Shown here: piece after piece, positions 13,054 to 19,533 of the stretch
Numbering within the stretch: the stretch's first letter is position 1
Layout: each line of letters opens with the position of its first letter
From: a virus
Strand: one strand, 5' to 3'
Length of the DNA stretch: 25,127 nucleotides
IMG/VR virus record: IMGVR_UViG_3300049812_004027
Coordinates: 1 to 25,127 of that record
Program-made: the position numbers and the translations under genes
Notes under the pieces: model-generated
Told to the model about the DNA's origin: nothing
Seen by the model: the letters and a program-made list of their open reading frames with translations, nothing else
Databases searched by the model: none

Positions 13054-13350
13054 TCTCGTTTGCTCGTCTCGTTCTCGTTCTCGTCTGAACTGGAAAAGGG
13101 CCAACGGACCATCCAGCAGCGGGAGCTGCCTTCCAGGAGAAGCTCGTGTCGTTATCTGCCCCTCGTTTTTTTACCTCTTTAGTTAGTTCGGGGGGCTGGT
13201 AACGGCATGGCACCTGCAGCTGGATCTCGTCTCGTTGTCAAGGAGAAAGATCTCGTTCTCGTTTGAAAAAGAGCACTGGCACGGGCAGCGTACAGTTCAG
13301 GAGCTGGGATCCTGAAGGAACTGTCTTAGAAACAGTGTGAAAGAAAGCTC

Positions 13351-13379
13351 TTGACATATATCCCATCAGGTCTTATGTA
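13351..13379 (+). promoter_or_regulatory. Promoter of the island gene
   Basis: A perfect TTGACA (13351-13356), 17-bp spacer containing ATCCCAT, then TATGTA (13374-13379). The consensus -35 and exact spacing compensate for the weak -10. Confidence 0.6.
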
Positions 13380-13386
13380 AGGTCTG

Positions 13387-13428
13387 CGCACGGCAATGGT
13401 GTTGAACTAACCATTCAACTGCCGTGCG
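13387..13428 (+). promoter_or_regulatory. Structured 5' leader with two alternative inner stems
   Basis: CGCACGGCA (13387-13395) pairs with TGCCGTGCG (13420-13428), a 9-bp GC-rich base stem. Inside it, either GTTGAA (13401-13406) pairs with TTCAAC (13414-13419), or ATGGT (13396-13400) pairs with ACCAT (13410-13414); the two exclude each other. It lies at the very 5' end of the predicted transcript, 12 nt before the AAAGGAGG site. A regulatory leader (protein or ligand binding, or transcript protection) is inferred. Confidence 0.55.
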
Positions 13429-13451
13429 TTAACTAACAAAGGAGGATATCG

Positions 13452-13643
13452 ATGAAGCTCGAAAAATTAATTAAGAAAATTAACAAAGACAACGCGCCAC
13501 CGGATGGATGGTCCGCTCATGATGCCGTGAAGAAGGACAAACCTGAACCAGGCAAAGTATACGCACTTACTGGTGGTCCCGGGGCACGCTGCATTGCTAA
13601 TGGTTACTCATGGAAGGATAGTGTCGTTGGGGACGACAAATGA
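13452..13643 (+). CDS. 63-aa cargo gene of the GC-rich island
   Basis: A very good ribosome binding site (AAAGGAGG) lies 7 nt before the ATG, and the gene has its own promoter and a structured leader. The product starts with a Lys-rich helix (MKLEKLIKKINKDN), then a Pro/Asp-rich middle (APPDGW...KPEPGKVYAL) and a Gly-rich end (TGGPGARCIANGYSW). It is soluble with a single Cys. Codon use is clearly richer in G and C than the flanking phage genes, which suggests acquisition from elsewhere. No family recognised. Confidence 0.68.
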   Translation: MKLEKLIKKINKDNAPPDGWSAHDAVKKDKPEPGKVYALTGGPGARCIANGYSWKDSVVGDDK

Positions 13644-13716
13644 AGGCCTCGTCTCGTTTAGAAGAGTCCTGGCACTGGCAGCAGGTAGCCTGTGCCAGCA
13701 GCTCCAGGAGCAGGTT

Positions 13717-13818
13717 ATGGAAGTAGTAGCGTTGTACCTTATCTTGCTATTCTTGTACCCCGAAGCTGTGCTCTTGGTTACCGGACTCTTCGTTCTCGTT
13801 CTAGCTGCAGCTTTCTAA
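13717..13818 (+). CDS. 33-aa very hydrophobic peptide in the island
   Basis: ATG 13717 follows AGGAG by 7 nt. All but two residues are uncharged: MEVVALYLILLFLYPEAVLL and then VTGLFVLVLAAAF. That gives two short membrane helices around a Pro-Glu turn, or one long helix. The sequence FVLVLA is written by the TTCGTTCTCGTTCTAGCT repeat, so the island repeat is part of the coding sequence. The open frame extends further upstream but only this start has a ribosome binding site. Pinholin-, toxin- or signal-like roles are possible. Confidence 0.5.
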   Translation: MEVVALYLILLFLYPEAVLLVTGLFVLVLAAAF

Positions 13819-13869
13819 TCTCGCTCGTTTGACTGACAGCTGGATCCGTGCAGCGTAACACTTGGGCTT

Positions 13870-13920
13870 CCCCCCCCCAGCACCACCACTTCCACCTGTA
13901 CCACCACCTGCACCACCTCA
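13870..13920 (+). repeat. C9 homopolymer and CCACC-rich tract
   Basis: Nine C bases (13870-13878) are followed by about 42 bases of CCACC/CACCTG-like repeats. In one frame it reads as a proline-rich tail (FPPPAPPLPPVPPPAPPQ) ending at a TAA; in the other frames it is Thr- or His-rich. No start with a ribosome binding site feeds the proline frame, only a TTG 6 bases before it. It marks the 3' edge of the GC-rich island; the following 13921-13967 is AT-rich with nothing recognised. Confidence 0.6.
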
Positions 13921-13967
13921 GTAAAGAATGGTTTGGTAATTTAGTTTAGAATCGTTCTAAAAAATAA

Positions 13968-13996
13968 TTGTTGCGTTGATCGGTGGGATTTGATAA
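13968..13996 (+). promoter_or_regulatory. Promoter of the 14028 gene
   Basis: TTGTTG (13968-13973), 17-bp spacer with TGGGATT, and TGATAA (13991-13996). The stretch TGGGATTTGATAAGA closely resembles TGGGATTGCATAAGA ahead of the 14742 gene. Confidence 0.45.
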
Positions 13997-14027
13997 GAGA
14001 GGCGATAAACTTAACAAAGGAGAAGAT

Positions 14028-14465
14028 ATGGGATTAGATCAACACGCACATCTACGAGGACACAAAGTAGATTGGGAAAAATACTACTCTCTCAACGAAA
14101 AAGAAAGTGAGAAAGAACATGAATCGGTTTTCGTTTGGCGAAAACACGCAAGACTTCAAGAGTTCATGGCGAAGAAATGGGCAGATCAAAATCCTTCTGT
14201 AAAAATGGAAGGACATTTAGCACATCTCGGTTTCAATGGTGACCAAGAGGCACCCTGCTATGTCACTCAAGAGGTACTTGACGAACTCGGTGAGCAGATA
14301 GCCAAAGGCTACTCTGATTATGTCGCTGAAGATGGATTTTTTTGGGGTCAACAATTCCAAGAGGATAGTGTCAAGGAGTACAAAGAGCAGGACATCAAGT
14401 TCTTAAAATTTTGTCAACAAGCGATCAATGAGAATAAGGTCGTAGAATATTGGTGTAGTTGGTAA
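14028..14465 (+). CDS. 145-aa phage protein of the 'MGLDQ..WRKH' family
   Basis: ATG 14028 follows AAAGGAG by 6 nt; the frame is open upstream without such a site. The start MGLDQHAHLRGHKVDWEKYY, a middle VFVWRKHARLQEFM, and a late GFFWGQQF...KEYKEQDIKFLKFCQQAI with a Trp-rich end (VEYWCSW) match a small protein family of T4-like cyanophages and other phages. Database entries sometimes label it phosphoglycerate kinase without good reason. The function is unknown. It is coupled to the next gene by TAATG. Confidence 0.75.
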   Translation: MGLDQHAHLRGHKVDWEKYYSLNEKESEKEHESVFVWRKHARLQEFMAKKWADQNPSVKMEGHLAHLGFNGDQEAPCYVTQEVLDELGEQIAKGYSDYVAEDGFFWGQQFQEDSVKEYKEQDIKFLKFCQQAINENKVVEYWCSW

Positions 14466-14665
14466 TGCCGAAAGAAAAGAAACGAGCCGACAATGTCGGC
14501 TCGGCTCGTTCTCGTAAAGCAGGACAACAAGCACAAGATGAGTTCACCAAGCGACTGACAACGCTGGTGCAGGGGTTGGAAAAGACAATGCAACTAGAGG
14601 TTGAGCCTAATGTTAATACCTTTAATAATATCATTAATAAAAAAGATAAAAAAAAATTAAATTAA
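14465..14665 (+). CDS. 66-aa basic hypothetical protein
   Basis: The ATG overlaps the upstream TAA stop (TAATG). The product (MPKEKKRADNVGSARSRKAG...) is basic at both ends with a helical amphipathic middle (DEFTKRLTTLVQGLEKTM). Codons 7-13 lie in a perfect 21-bp palindrome, followed by CTCGTTCTCGT, the same motif as in the GC-rich island 600 bp upstream. The second half returns to AT-rich codon use. This suggests island-type DNA has been built into the 5' end of the gene. Function unknown. Confidence 0.65.
   Translation: MPKEKKRADNVGSARSRKAGQQAQDEFTKRLTTLVQGLEKTMQLEVEPNVNTFNNIINKKDKKKLN
14483..14503. repeat. Perfect 21-bp palindrome inside a coding region
   Basis: Arms CGAGCCGACA (14483-14492) and TGTCGGCTCG (14494-14503) are exact reverse complements around one A. 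It could be a repressor-type operator or a very stable RNA hairpin 18 nt after the start codon. Confidence 0.8.
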
Positions 14666-14668
14666 TTC

Positions 14669-14695
14669 TTGTAATGGGATTGCATAAGATATAAA
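14669..14695 (+). promoter_or_regulatory. Promoter of the 14742 operon
   Basis: TTGTAA (14669-14674), TGGGATTGCATAAGA, then TATAAA (14690-14695). The 15-bp spacing is short; ATAAGA (14684-14689) is an alternative -10 shared with the 14028 promoter. Confidence 0.45.
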
Positions 14696-14741
14696 AGGAT
14701 TGGGCAAACATAAGTTTGTATAACTTAACAAAGAGGTAAAA

Positions 14742-15068
14742 ATGCCAAATGCAATAAAAAAGCTAAAGCAAGATGAAAAGAAAATAATTCTTGCCTATGC
14801 TCAATTAAAGCTAAAAGCAAATAGACTATCTAAAGAGTTGGACACAATGAAACAAAATGTTGTGGATTGCTTTGATAGAACAAACCAAAATTTAATTATT
14901 GTTCAAGATGAGAATGGTAATAGTTTTGGATTACAAAAAATAAATCGTAAGCGTAAGAAATTTGAAACAGCAAATTTCAAGATTGCTCACAATGATTTAT
15001 TCAACAAGTTCACTACTGAGATTGAATATAGTGAATACAAAGCAATAGGGGATAACAATGCCCAATAA
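14742..15068 (+). CDS. 108-aa coiled-coil hypothetical protein
   Basis: AACAAAGAGG precedes the ATG by 5 nt, in the same leader motif as other early genes. The N-terminal half is a long charged helix with Leu/Ile heptads (KKIILAYAQLKLKANRLSKE). The second half is strand-like (NLIIVQDENGNSFGLQKINRK) and ends in a helical tail. It may dimerise and bind nucleic acid; no family recognised. The next gene starts inside its last 11 bp. Confidence 0.72.
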   Translation: MPNAIKKLKQDEKKIILAYAQLKLKANRLSKELDTMKQNVVDCFDRTNQNLIIVQDENGNSFGLQKINRKRKKFETANFKIAHNDLFNKFTTEIEYSEYKAIGDNNAQ

Positions 15069-15318
15069 TGATTTAATGAATATTGCTGAAGTATTAGCGA
15101 AAAGAGTTGGCGATAAAACGCCAACTCAACTAGCTGACATGGTCATTGATAATGGAGTTAAGAAACAACTCAATTATGAGATTATGTTTCAGTTATTAAT
15201 GGGTGAGTGTGAAAAGCACATACTCGAAAATGTTGGCAACCCAATTGTTGACGAGTTTAAAGAGAACGTACTAAAGAAATTTAGTACACTTGTTCAAGCC
15301 CTACATACACAAGGGTAA
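15058..15318 (+). CDS. 86-aa helical hypothetical protein
   Basis: Overlaps the upstream gene by 11 bp and is translated with it. The product (MPNNDLMNIAEVLAKRVGDK...) appears all-helical and acidic to neutral, with a conserved-looking QLADMVIDNGVKKQL segment. It has one Cys and no membrane region. Last of the small genes before the large terminase; a hairpin follows 12 bp after the stop. Confidence 0.7.
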   Translation: MPNNDLMNIAEVLAKRVGDKTPTQLADMVIDNGVKKQLNYEIMFQLLMGECEKHILENVGNPIVDEFKENVLKKFSTLVQALHTQG

Positions 15319-15330
15319 TAATAAACAACC

Positions 15331-15360
15331 AATGGCGTTTAACAACGCCATTGGTGTATC
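15331..15360. promoter_or_regulatory. Hairpin plus isolated TGGTGTATC site
   Basis: AATGGCGTT (15331-15339) and AACGCCATT (15344-15352) form a perfect 9-bp stem with a TAAC loop, without a U-tract. Its last T begins TGGTGTATC (15352-15360), the repeat word of the 10787-10893 cluster. It lies between the small genes and terL. Confidence 0.65.
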
Positions 15361-15455
15361 TATTCCATAGAAGGCTCACAATTTTAAAAGAACAAATTTA
15401 CAGGTTTGACAACTGTAAATCACGCACTGTGGTGGGTGCAAAACCGACAAAGAGG

Positions 15456-15483
15456 TTTACAAAGTAGGATATACAAATATACT
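15456..15483 (+). promoter_or_regulatory. Promoter of the large terminase and head genes
   Basis: TTTACA (15456-15461), 16-bp spacer, TATACT (15478-15483); each hexamer differs from consensus by one base. Initiation near 15490 leaves a very short leader to ATG 15499, supporting that start over the upstream TTG at 15406. Confidence 0.5.
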
Positions 15484-15498
15484 AGGGTCCCAAACGGT

Positions 15499-16977
15499 AT
15501 GAACATAGAGCATCTATCAGAAGACGAATTAAAAGACTTAATCCTGAAAAAGCAGTTGGAGTGGATCAAGTTATGCCAAGATAATTTTTTAATTTTTGCA
15601 ACTGCTGTTTGGCAAGATTTTATATATAGAAAGACTGATGATCCCAAAAATTATGGACACCATCAAATAATTGCTAGTGCCTTTCAAGACATAGCTTTTG
15701 GCGATAAAAAGAGGCTCATCATTAATATGCCCCCTAGACATACAAAATCAGAATTTGCATCTTACCTGTTTCCGGCATGGATGATTGGAAGGAATCCTAA
15801 GATGAAAATAATGCAGGTATCACACAACGCAGAATTAGCTTCAAGGTTCGGTAGCAAAGTTCGAAACCTCATGAACTCAAAGGAGTATAAACAAATTTTT
15901 GGAGATGTTACACTTAGAGAAGATAGTAAAGCAAAAGGACGTTGGGAGACCAATCATGGTGGGGAATACTTTGCAGCGGGTGTTGGCGGTTCTATCACAG
16001 GACGAGGGGCGGACTTACTTATTATCGATGACCCACACACTGAGCAAGACTCAATGTCAGACTCAGCAATGGATCGTGCATACGAGTGGTACAATTCAGG
16101 ACCCAGACAGCGTTTGCAACCAGGAGGTAGAATCTGTGTTGTTATGACGAGATGGGCTACCGATGATTTGACAGGAAGGCTCATCAAATCACAATCAGAG
16201 CCCAAAGCAGATAAGTGGGACGTAATTGAGTTTCCTGCTATACTTCCAAACGATGAACCTGTGTGGCCAGAGTATTGGTCTAAAGAAGATCTTGAAGCGG
16301 TAAAAGCTTCGATCTCAACTAAGAACTGGAATGCACAATACATGCAGGACCCAACTTCAGAAGAAGGGGCGATCATCAAAAGAGATTGGTGGAAAGATTG
16401 GGATTCAGAAACACTACCAAAATTACTTCACGTAATACAATCATATGATACTGCATTCTCTAAAAAAGAGACTGCAGATTACTCTGCTATAACCACCTGG
16501 GGTATCTTTGAGCCATTTGAAGGCTACGAGAAATGTATAATATTATTAGATGCACAAAAGGGAAGATATGATTTTCCTGATTTAAAAAATCTAGCAATTG
16601 AGCAATATCATTACTGGGAGCCTGAAACTGTTATAATTGAGGCAAAAGCCAGTGGTCAGCCATTAATTCACGAATTACGTAGAGCTGGCATACCCGTTGT
16701 CGATTATGTGCCTGCAAGAGGCAGAGACAAGCATACACGTATAAATAGCTGTGCGCCTGTATTTGAGTCTGGTATGGTTTGGGCACCTCTTGACGAACAC
16801 TGGGCACAGGAGGTGATTGAGGAATGTGCAGCCTTCCCCAATGGACAATACGATGACTATGTTGATTCTATGACCCAAGCTGTGTTAAGATATCGACAAG
16901 GCGGATTTGTACAAACATATTCAGATGATTGGGACGAACCGAACTTTAAAATAGAAAAGGATTATAAATATTATTAG
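15499..16977 (+). CDS. terL: Terminase large subunit
   Basis: A 492-aa ATP-driven packaging motor and nuclease. The ATPase Walker A is of the divergent type (NMPPRHTKS, about 77-84), Walker B LLIIDDPH at about 173-180, and a coupling motif VMTRWATDD at about 215-223. The RNase H-like nuclease has QSYDTAFS (catalytic D about 317), VIIEAKASGQPL, and GQYDDYVDSMTQA near the end. All catalytic acids are present. The frame is open to TTG 15406, but a promoter lies between that TTG and this ATG. Its partner terS is 3.2 kb upstream. Confidence 0.94.
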   Translation: MNIEHLSEDELKDLILKKQLEWIKLCQDNFLIFATAVWQDFIYRKTDDPKNYGHHQIIASAFQDIAFGDKKRLIINMPPRHTKSEFASYLFPAWMIGRNPKMKIMQVSHNAELASRFGSKVRNLMNSKEYKQIFGDVTLREDSKAKGRWETNHGGEYFAAGVGGSITGRGADLLIIDDPHTEQDSMSDSAMDRAYEWYNSGPRQRLQPGGRICVVMTRWATDDLTGRLIKSQSEPKADKWDVIEFPAILPNDEPVWPEYWSKEDLEAVKASISTKNWNAQYMQDPTSEEGAIIKRDWWKDWDSETLPKLLHVIQSYDTAFSKKETADYSAITTWGIFEPFEGYEKCIILLDAQKGRYDFPDLKNLAIEQYHYWEPETVIIEAKASGQPLIHELRRAGIPVVDYVPARGRDKHTRINSCAPVFESGMVWAPLDEHWAQEVIEECAAFPNGQYDDYVDSMTQAVLRYRQGGFVQTYSDDWDEPNFKIEKDYKYY

Positions 16978-16985
16978 GAGAACCT

Positions 16986-17612
16986 ATGGCACTAAAAGGC
17001 AACCAAAAGAAATTAGATAAAAATAACAACAACAGAATTGATGCACAGGATTTTAAAATCTTAAAAGCAGAAAAAGCAAAAGGTAGAGGTCAAGGTTTAC
17101 AAGATGAAAAAATGAAACCAGGTAAACCAATGAAAGCTGCACTTGGTGCAATGGCTTTAGGTCTTGCTGGAAAAAAAATGATGGAGAAAAAAGGATCAAA
17201 AATGCCCATGGGTATGGGTGCTGCAGCGGCAATAGCTAAAAAGAAAAAAGAAATTTTAGGCAAAAAAGATGGTGGTGAAATGAAAAAGGACCCAACAAAA
17301 ACTATAAATCCATTTCAAAAAAGACCACAAAAAAAAGGTGGAGTCAAATCAGTGCTGAAAAAAGTTGCTAAAGGTGTTGGTAAAATTGGAGTTGCAGGAG
17401 CCATAGCAGGAGCTGCAGCGGCAGGTGCAAAAAAAATTGCTGAAAAAATTAAAGAAAAGAAAAAATTAAAAGGTGATCTCATAGGTTCTATTGCACCATA
17501 CAAAAAAATGGGCGGTGGCATGATGCAACGACCTATGGGTTATAAAGCAGGCACAATGATTAAAGCCAGAGGTGGTGGAATGGCAAGATCAAAACCTACA
17601 AAAATGTACTAG
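16986..17612 (+). CDS. EF-hand-bearing basic Gly/Met/Ala-rich virion-associated protein
   Basis: AGGAG precedes the ATG, 8 bp after terL. Residues 11-23 (DKNNNNRIDAQDF) fit an EF-hand/dockerin type calcium loop with ligands at positions 1, 3, 5, 9 and 12. The rest is very rich in Lys, Gly, Ala and Met. Alanine-rich helices (GVAGAIAGAAAAGAKKIAEK) may insert in or cross a membrane. The tail (GGGMMQRPMGYKAGTMIKAR and on) is a Gly-Met-Lys module typical of marine phage head genes, seen again in the 22717 protein. An internal or ejected head protein is likely by position. Confidence 0.72.
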   Translation: MALKGNQKKLDKNNNNRIDAQDFKILKAEKAKGRGQGLQDEKMKPGKPMKAALGAMALGLAGKKMMEKKGSKMPMGMGAAAAIAKKKKEILGKKDGGEMKKDPTKTINPFQKRPQKKGGVKSVLKKVAKGVGKIGVAGAIAGAAAAGAKKIAEKIKEKKKLKGDLIGSIAPYKKMGGGMMQRPMGYKAGTMIKARGGGMARSKPTKMY

Positions 17613-17620
17613 GAGGGACT

Positions 17621-19531
17621 ATGTCCCTACGAAGTTTATTTCAGTTTGGGAAGCGGCTTCTTAAAGGTAAGAAAGAATCAGCGCAACCGGCTACCGGACA
17701 ACAACAACGTCAAATAACATACGAACCAAAACCATCTCAAGCACAAGGTCAAGAATTAGTAAAACAGGAGATGAGGAATCCTCCTGTTATTCTTAAGAAA
17801 ACTAAACCATTACAAATGGGTGATGACATCGCTCCTGCTTTTGGTTCTTCTACGTATGACTGGGCAATGAAAATAGGTAGAGGCAAATACACAGCTGATG
17901 AATGGTTAAATCATTTAACAGGAAGTAGAACTGTAAATTTTAAAGTATTTGGTAAACCAGCTAAGAAGTTTGAAAGAACTGAGAAAAGATTTAAATACGA
18001 TTCAGGACCCTTTGCAGGTAAAGAAGTAAATATATCAAAAGAAGAATTATTCGATACCAATCTTGCAATCTTCAACGAGGCAGGAGATCTAACTGGTGGA
18101 TTATTATACGCAGCTAAAAAGTTTGGATTAAAATTGGATGCAAATGAAATTGGTGCTATGATTAAACTTAATCCTGTCAACAGACTTAAACCTATGGAAC
18201 TTGGTATACCAAAAGGTGCTCAAGAAAATTTTGATATTGCTTTTAAAAACATGACGAACTCTATCAATCTTGTCAAAACTAAATTTAGAGCAGATAGTGA
18301 TCTAGTATCTAACCTTGATGATGCTTTATATCAAATGGGGGCGATGAAAAATGGTGAACTTGGCAGAGGTGTTTTTGAAAGTTTAAGAAACTCATTAAGG
18401 AGAGCTAAGGCTAGACCTGATGTAAGAGAACAAGAGAAAAGAATTTTGAATAGAGCTGAAGCTGAATTGAACTCTGCTGTAGCACCACTAAAAAATAATA
18501 AAACAAAATATCAAAGTGAAACGAGTTATACCTTACAAGGTGGTAAAGATTACAAAGAAACTATTTTTTATTTAGATGAGCCTATTAAATCAAACAGAAA
18601 ACCTTTTACAGATCCAGGACACTTTAGTGAAACAGGAGTCAAGAATCAAATTTATCACGTAAGATTTGATACAAGATTTACACCTGAAGGTAAGAAAGTA
18701 TTTATGATAAACGAAATACAATCTGACGTAAACCAAAACGTTGCAAAACAATTATCTAAAATGAAACAACTATCTGGAGAAGCTAGAACCAATCCTTTTC
18801 AAGCTGATCTAGAATTAAATTTATTAGCTAGGAATAGAAGTAAATTAATGGAAGATATAACTGATGCAATAGCAAAGAACCAACCTAATAAAGTTCGAGC
18901 ATTATCAAAAGATGCTAGAGAGATCCAAACAAAAATGAATAATGTATTTCAAAAGATTGATCAATATTCAGAAAAAAAATTTGATTACTTTCCTATGGTT
19001 GAAGCAGACGCTTATGGAGATCATGCTTTAAAATATTTAATGCAAAAGGCAGCACGTGAGGGTGTTGATTATGTAGCCGTTGCCCCTTTTAATAAATTGA
19101 GTTTTAGGCAAGGATACAAAGCAGGTAACGAAAGATTTTATGGATATGCAACTGGTAAAGGTATTGACGGAAAAGGAAAAGCAGTAATGCCAGAACTTAT
19201 GAAACGTTCAGCTAGATTTTATAATTCCTCTGCAGGACCAACTAAAATTTCTTTATCAGATCCAAAAATGCCTTACAAAAGAATATCAAAAGATAAATTT
19301 AAATATCCTGATAAATCAGCAAAAAAAGGTAAAGAGATTACTAGTGAATACCATTCAGATGTTTCAATGAACCCTGAGTCAGGATATAAATTAATCCCTG
19401 AGGGGGATCCAAGGTTGTATTTCGATGCATTTGCTATTAAAGTAAACCCGCTTATGAGAAGCACACAGAAAACTTACAAGGCTACTGGTGGACTTGTGGT
19501 AGATATGTTTAAACCAATAAGGTACAATTAG
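17621..19531 (+). CDS. 636-aa head-module protein resembling polyvalent-protein domains
   Basis: AGGAGGG lies 6 nt before the ATG. The N-terminal ~60 residues are basic and low-complexity, then come helical regions to about 300. Residues about 300-510 carry a recognisable pattern: YKETIFYL, GHFSETGVKNQIYHVRFDTR, then FMINEIQSDVNQ, and later FPMVEADAYGDHALKYLMQKAAREGVDYVAV. In phage and conjugative-element polyvalent proteins a similar 'IRF...EIQSD...LALK..L.WA...G.D...' domain occurs, and such proteins travel in the virion and act in the new host. That relation is from memory of the family, not verified. The gene lies between terL and portal. Confidence 0.7.
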   Translation: MSLRSLFQFGKRLLKGKKESAQPATGQQQRQITYEPKPSQAQGQELVKQEMRNPPVILKKTKPLQMGDDIAPAFGSSTYDWAMKIGRGKYTADEWLNHLTGSRTVNFKVFGKPAKKFERTEKRFKYDSGPFAGKEVNISKEELFDTNLAIFNEAGDLTGGLLYAAKKFGLKLDANEIGAMIKLNPVNRLKPMELGIPKGAQENFDIAFKNMTNSINLVKTKFRADSDLVSNLDDALYQMGAMKNGELGRGVFESLRNSLRRAKARPDVREQEKRILNRAEAELNSAVAPLKNNKTKYQSETSYTLQGGKDYKETIFYLDEPIKSNRKPFTDPGHFSETGVKNQIYHVRFDTRFTPEGKKVFMINEIQSDVNQNVAKQLSKMKQLSGEARTNPFQADLELNLLARNRSKLMEDITDAIAKNQPNKVRALSKDAREIQTKMNNVFQKIDQYSEKKFDYFPMVEADAYGDHALKYLMQKAAREGVDYVAVAPFNKLSFRQGYKAGNERFYGYATGKGIDGKGKAVMPELMKRSARFYNSSAGPTKISLSDPKMPYKRISKDKFKYPDKSAKKGKEITSEYHSDVSMNPESGYKLIPEGDPRLYFDAFAIKVNPLMRSTQKTYKATGGLVVDMFKPIRYN

Positions 19532-19533
19532 TA

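Larger units (their letters stand above)
12955..13860. repeat. GC-rich island of degenerate TCTCGT-containing repeats
   Basis: CTCGT(C/T)TCGTT-type clusters begin near 12955, 13055, 13143, 13226 (and 13251), 13648 and 13791 (and 13820). Each is followed by related GC-rich words: ACCATCC (twice), CTGGTAAC (13033, 13196), CAGCTGGATC (13218, 13838), GTGCAGCGTAA (13042, 13848) and CACTGGCA (twice). Units are about 85-100 bp. Several can fold, for example CTGGCAC...GTGCCAG at 13669-13698 and ACAGTTC...GAACTGT around 13292-13324. The composition differs sharply from the AT-rich genome. The segment 13321-13645 inside it is a separate gene unit. Confidence 0.75.

Noticed and set aside
12947-13213. 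88-aa minus-strand ORF with RTRTRR repeats
   Set aside because: It lies antisense to the VRR-NUC tail and the TCTCGT repeats; its Arg/Thr repeats are just the complement of CTCGT. No ribosome binding site or promoter was found.
13573-13716. 81-aa version of the hydrophobic island ORF
   Set aside because: The upstream part overlaps the 63-aa gene in another frame and lacks a ribosome binding site; only the ATG at 13717 has AGGAG at the right distance.
12955-13860. CRISPR array
   Set aside because: The repeats are degenerate, unequal in spacing, partly coding, and have no constant repeat-spacer structure; no cas genes are present.
15406-15498. TTG start extending TerL by 31 residues
   Set aside because: No ribosome binding site, and a TTTACA-16-TATACT promoter lies inside the extension; it remains possible if another promoter upstream is used.
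15954-16379. 141-aa minus-strand ORF within terL
   Set aside because: Antisense to a conserved gene with all motifs; no signals and atypical Ser/Cys-rich composition.
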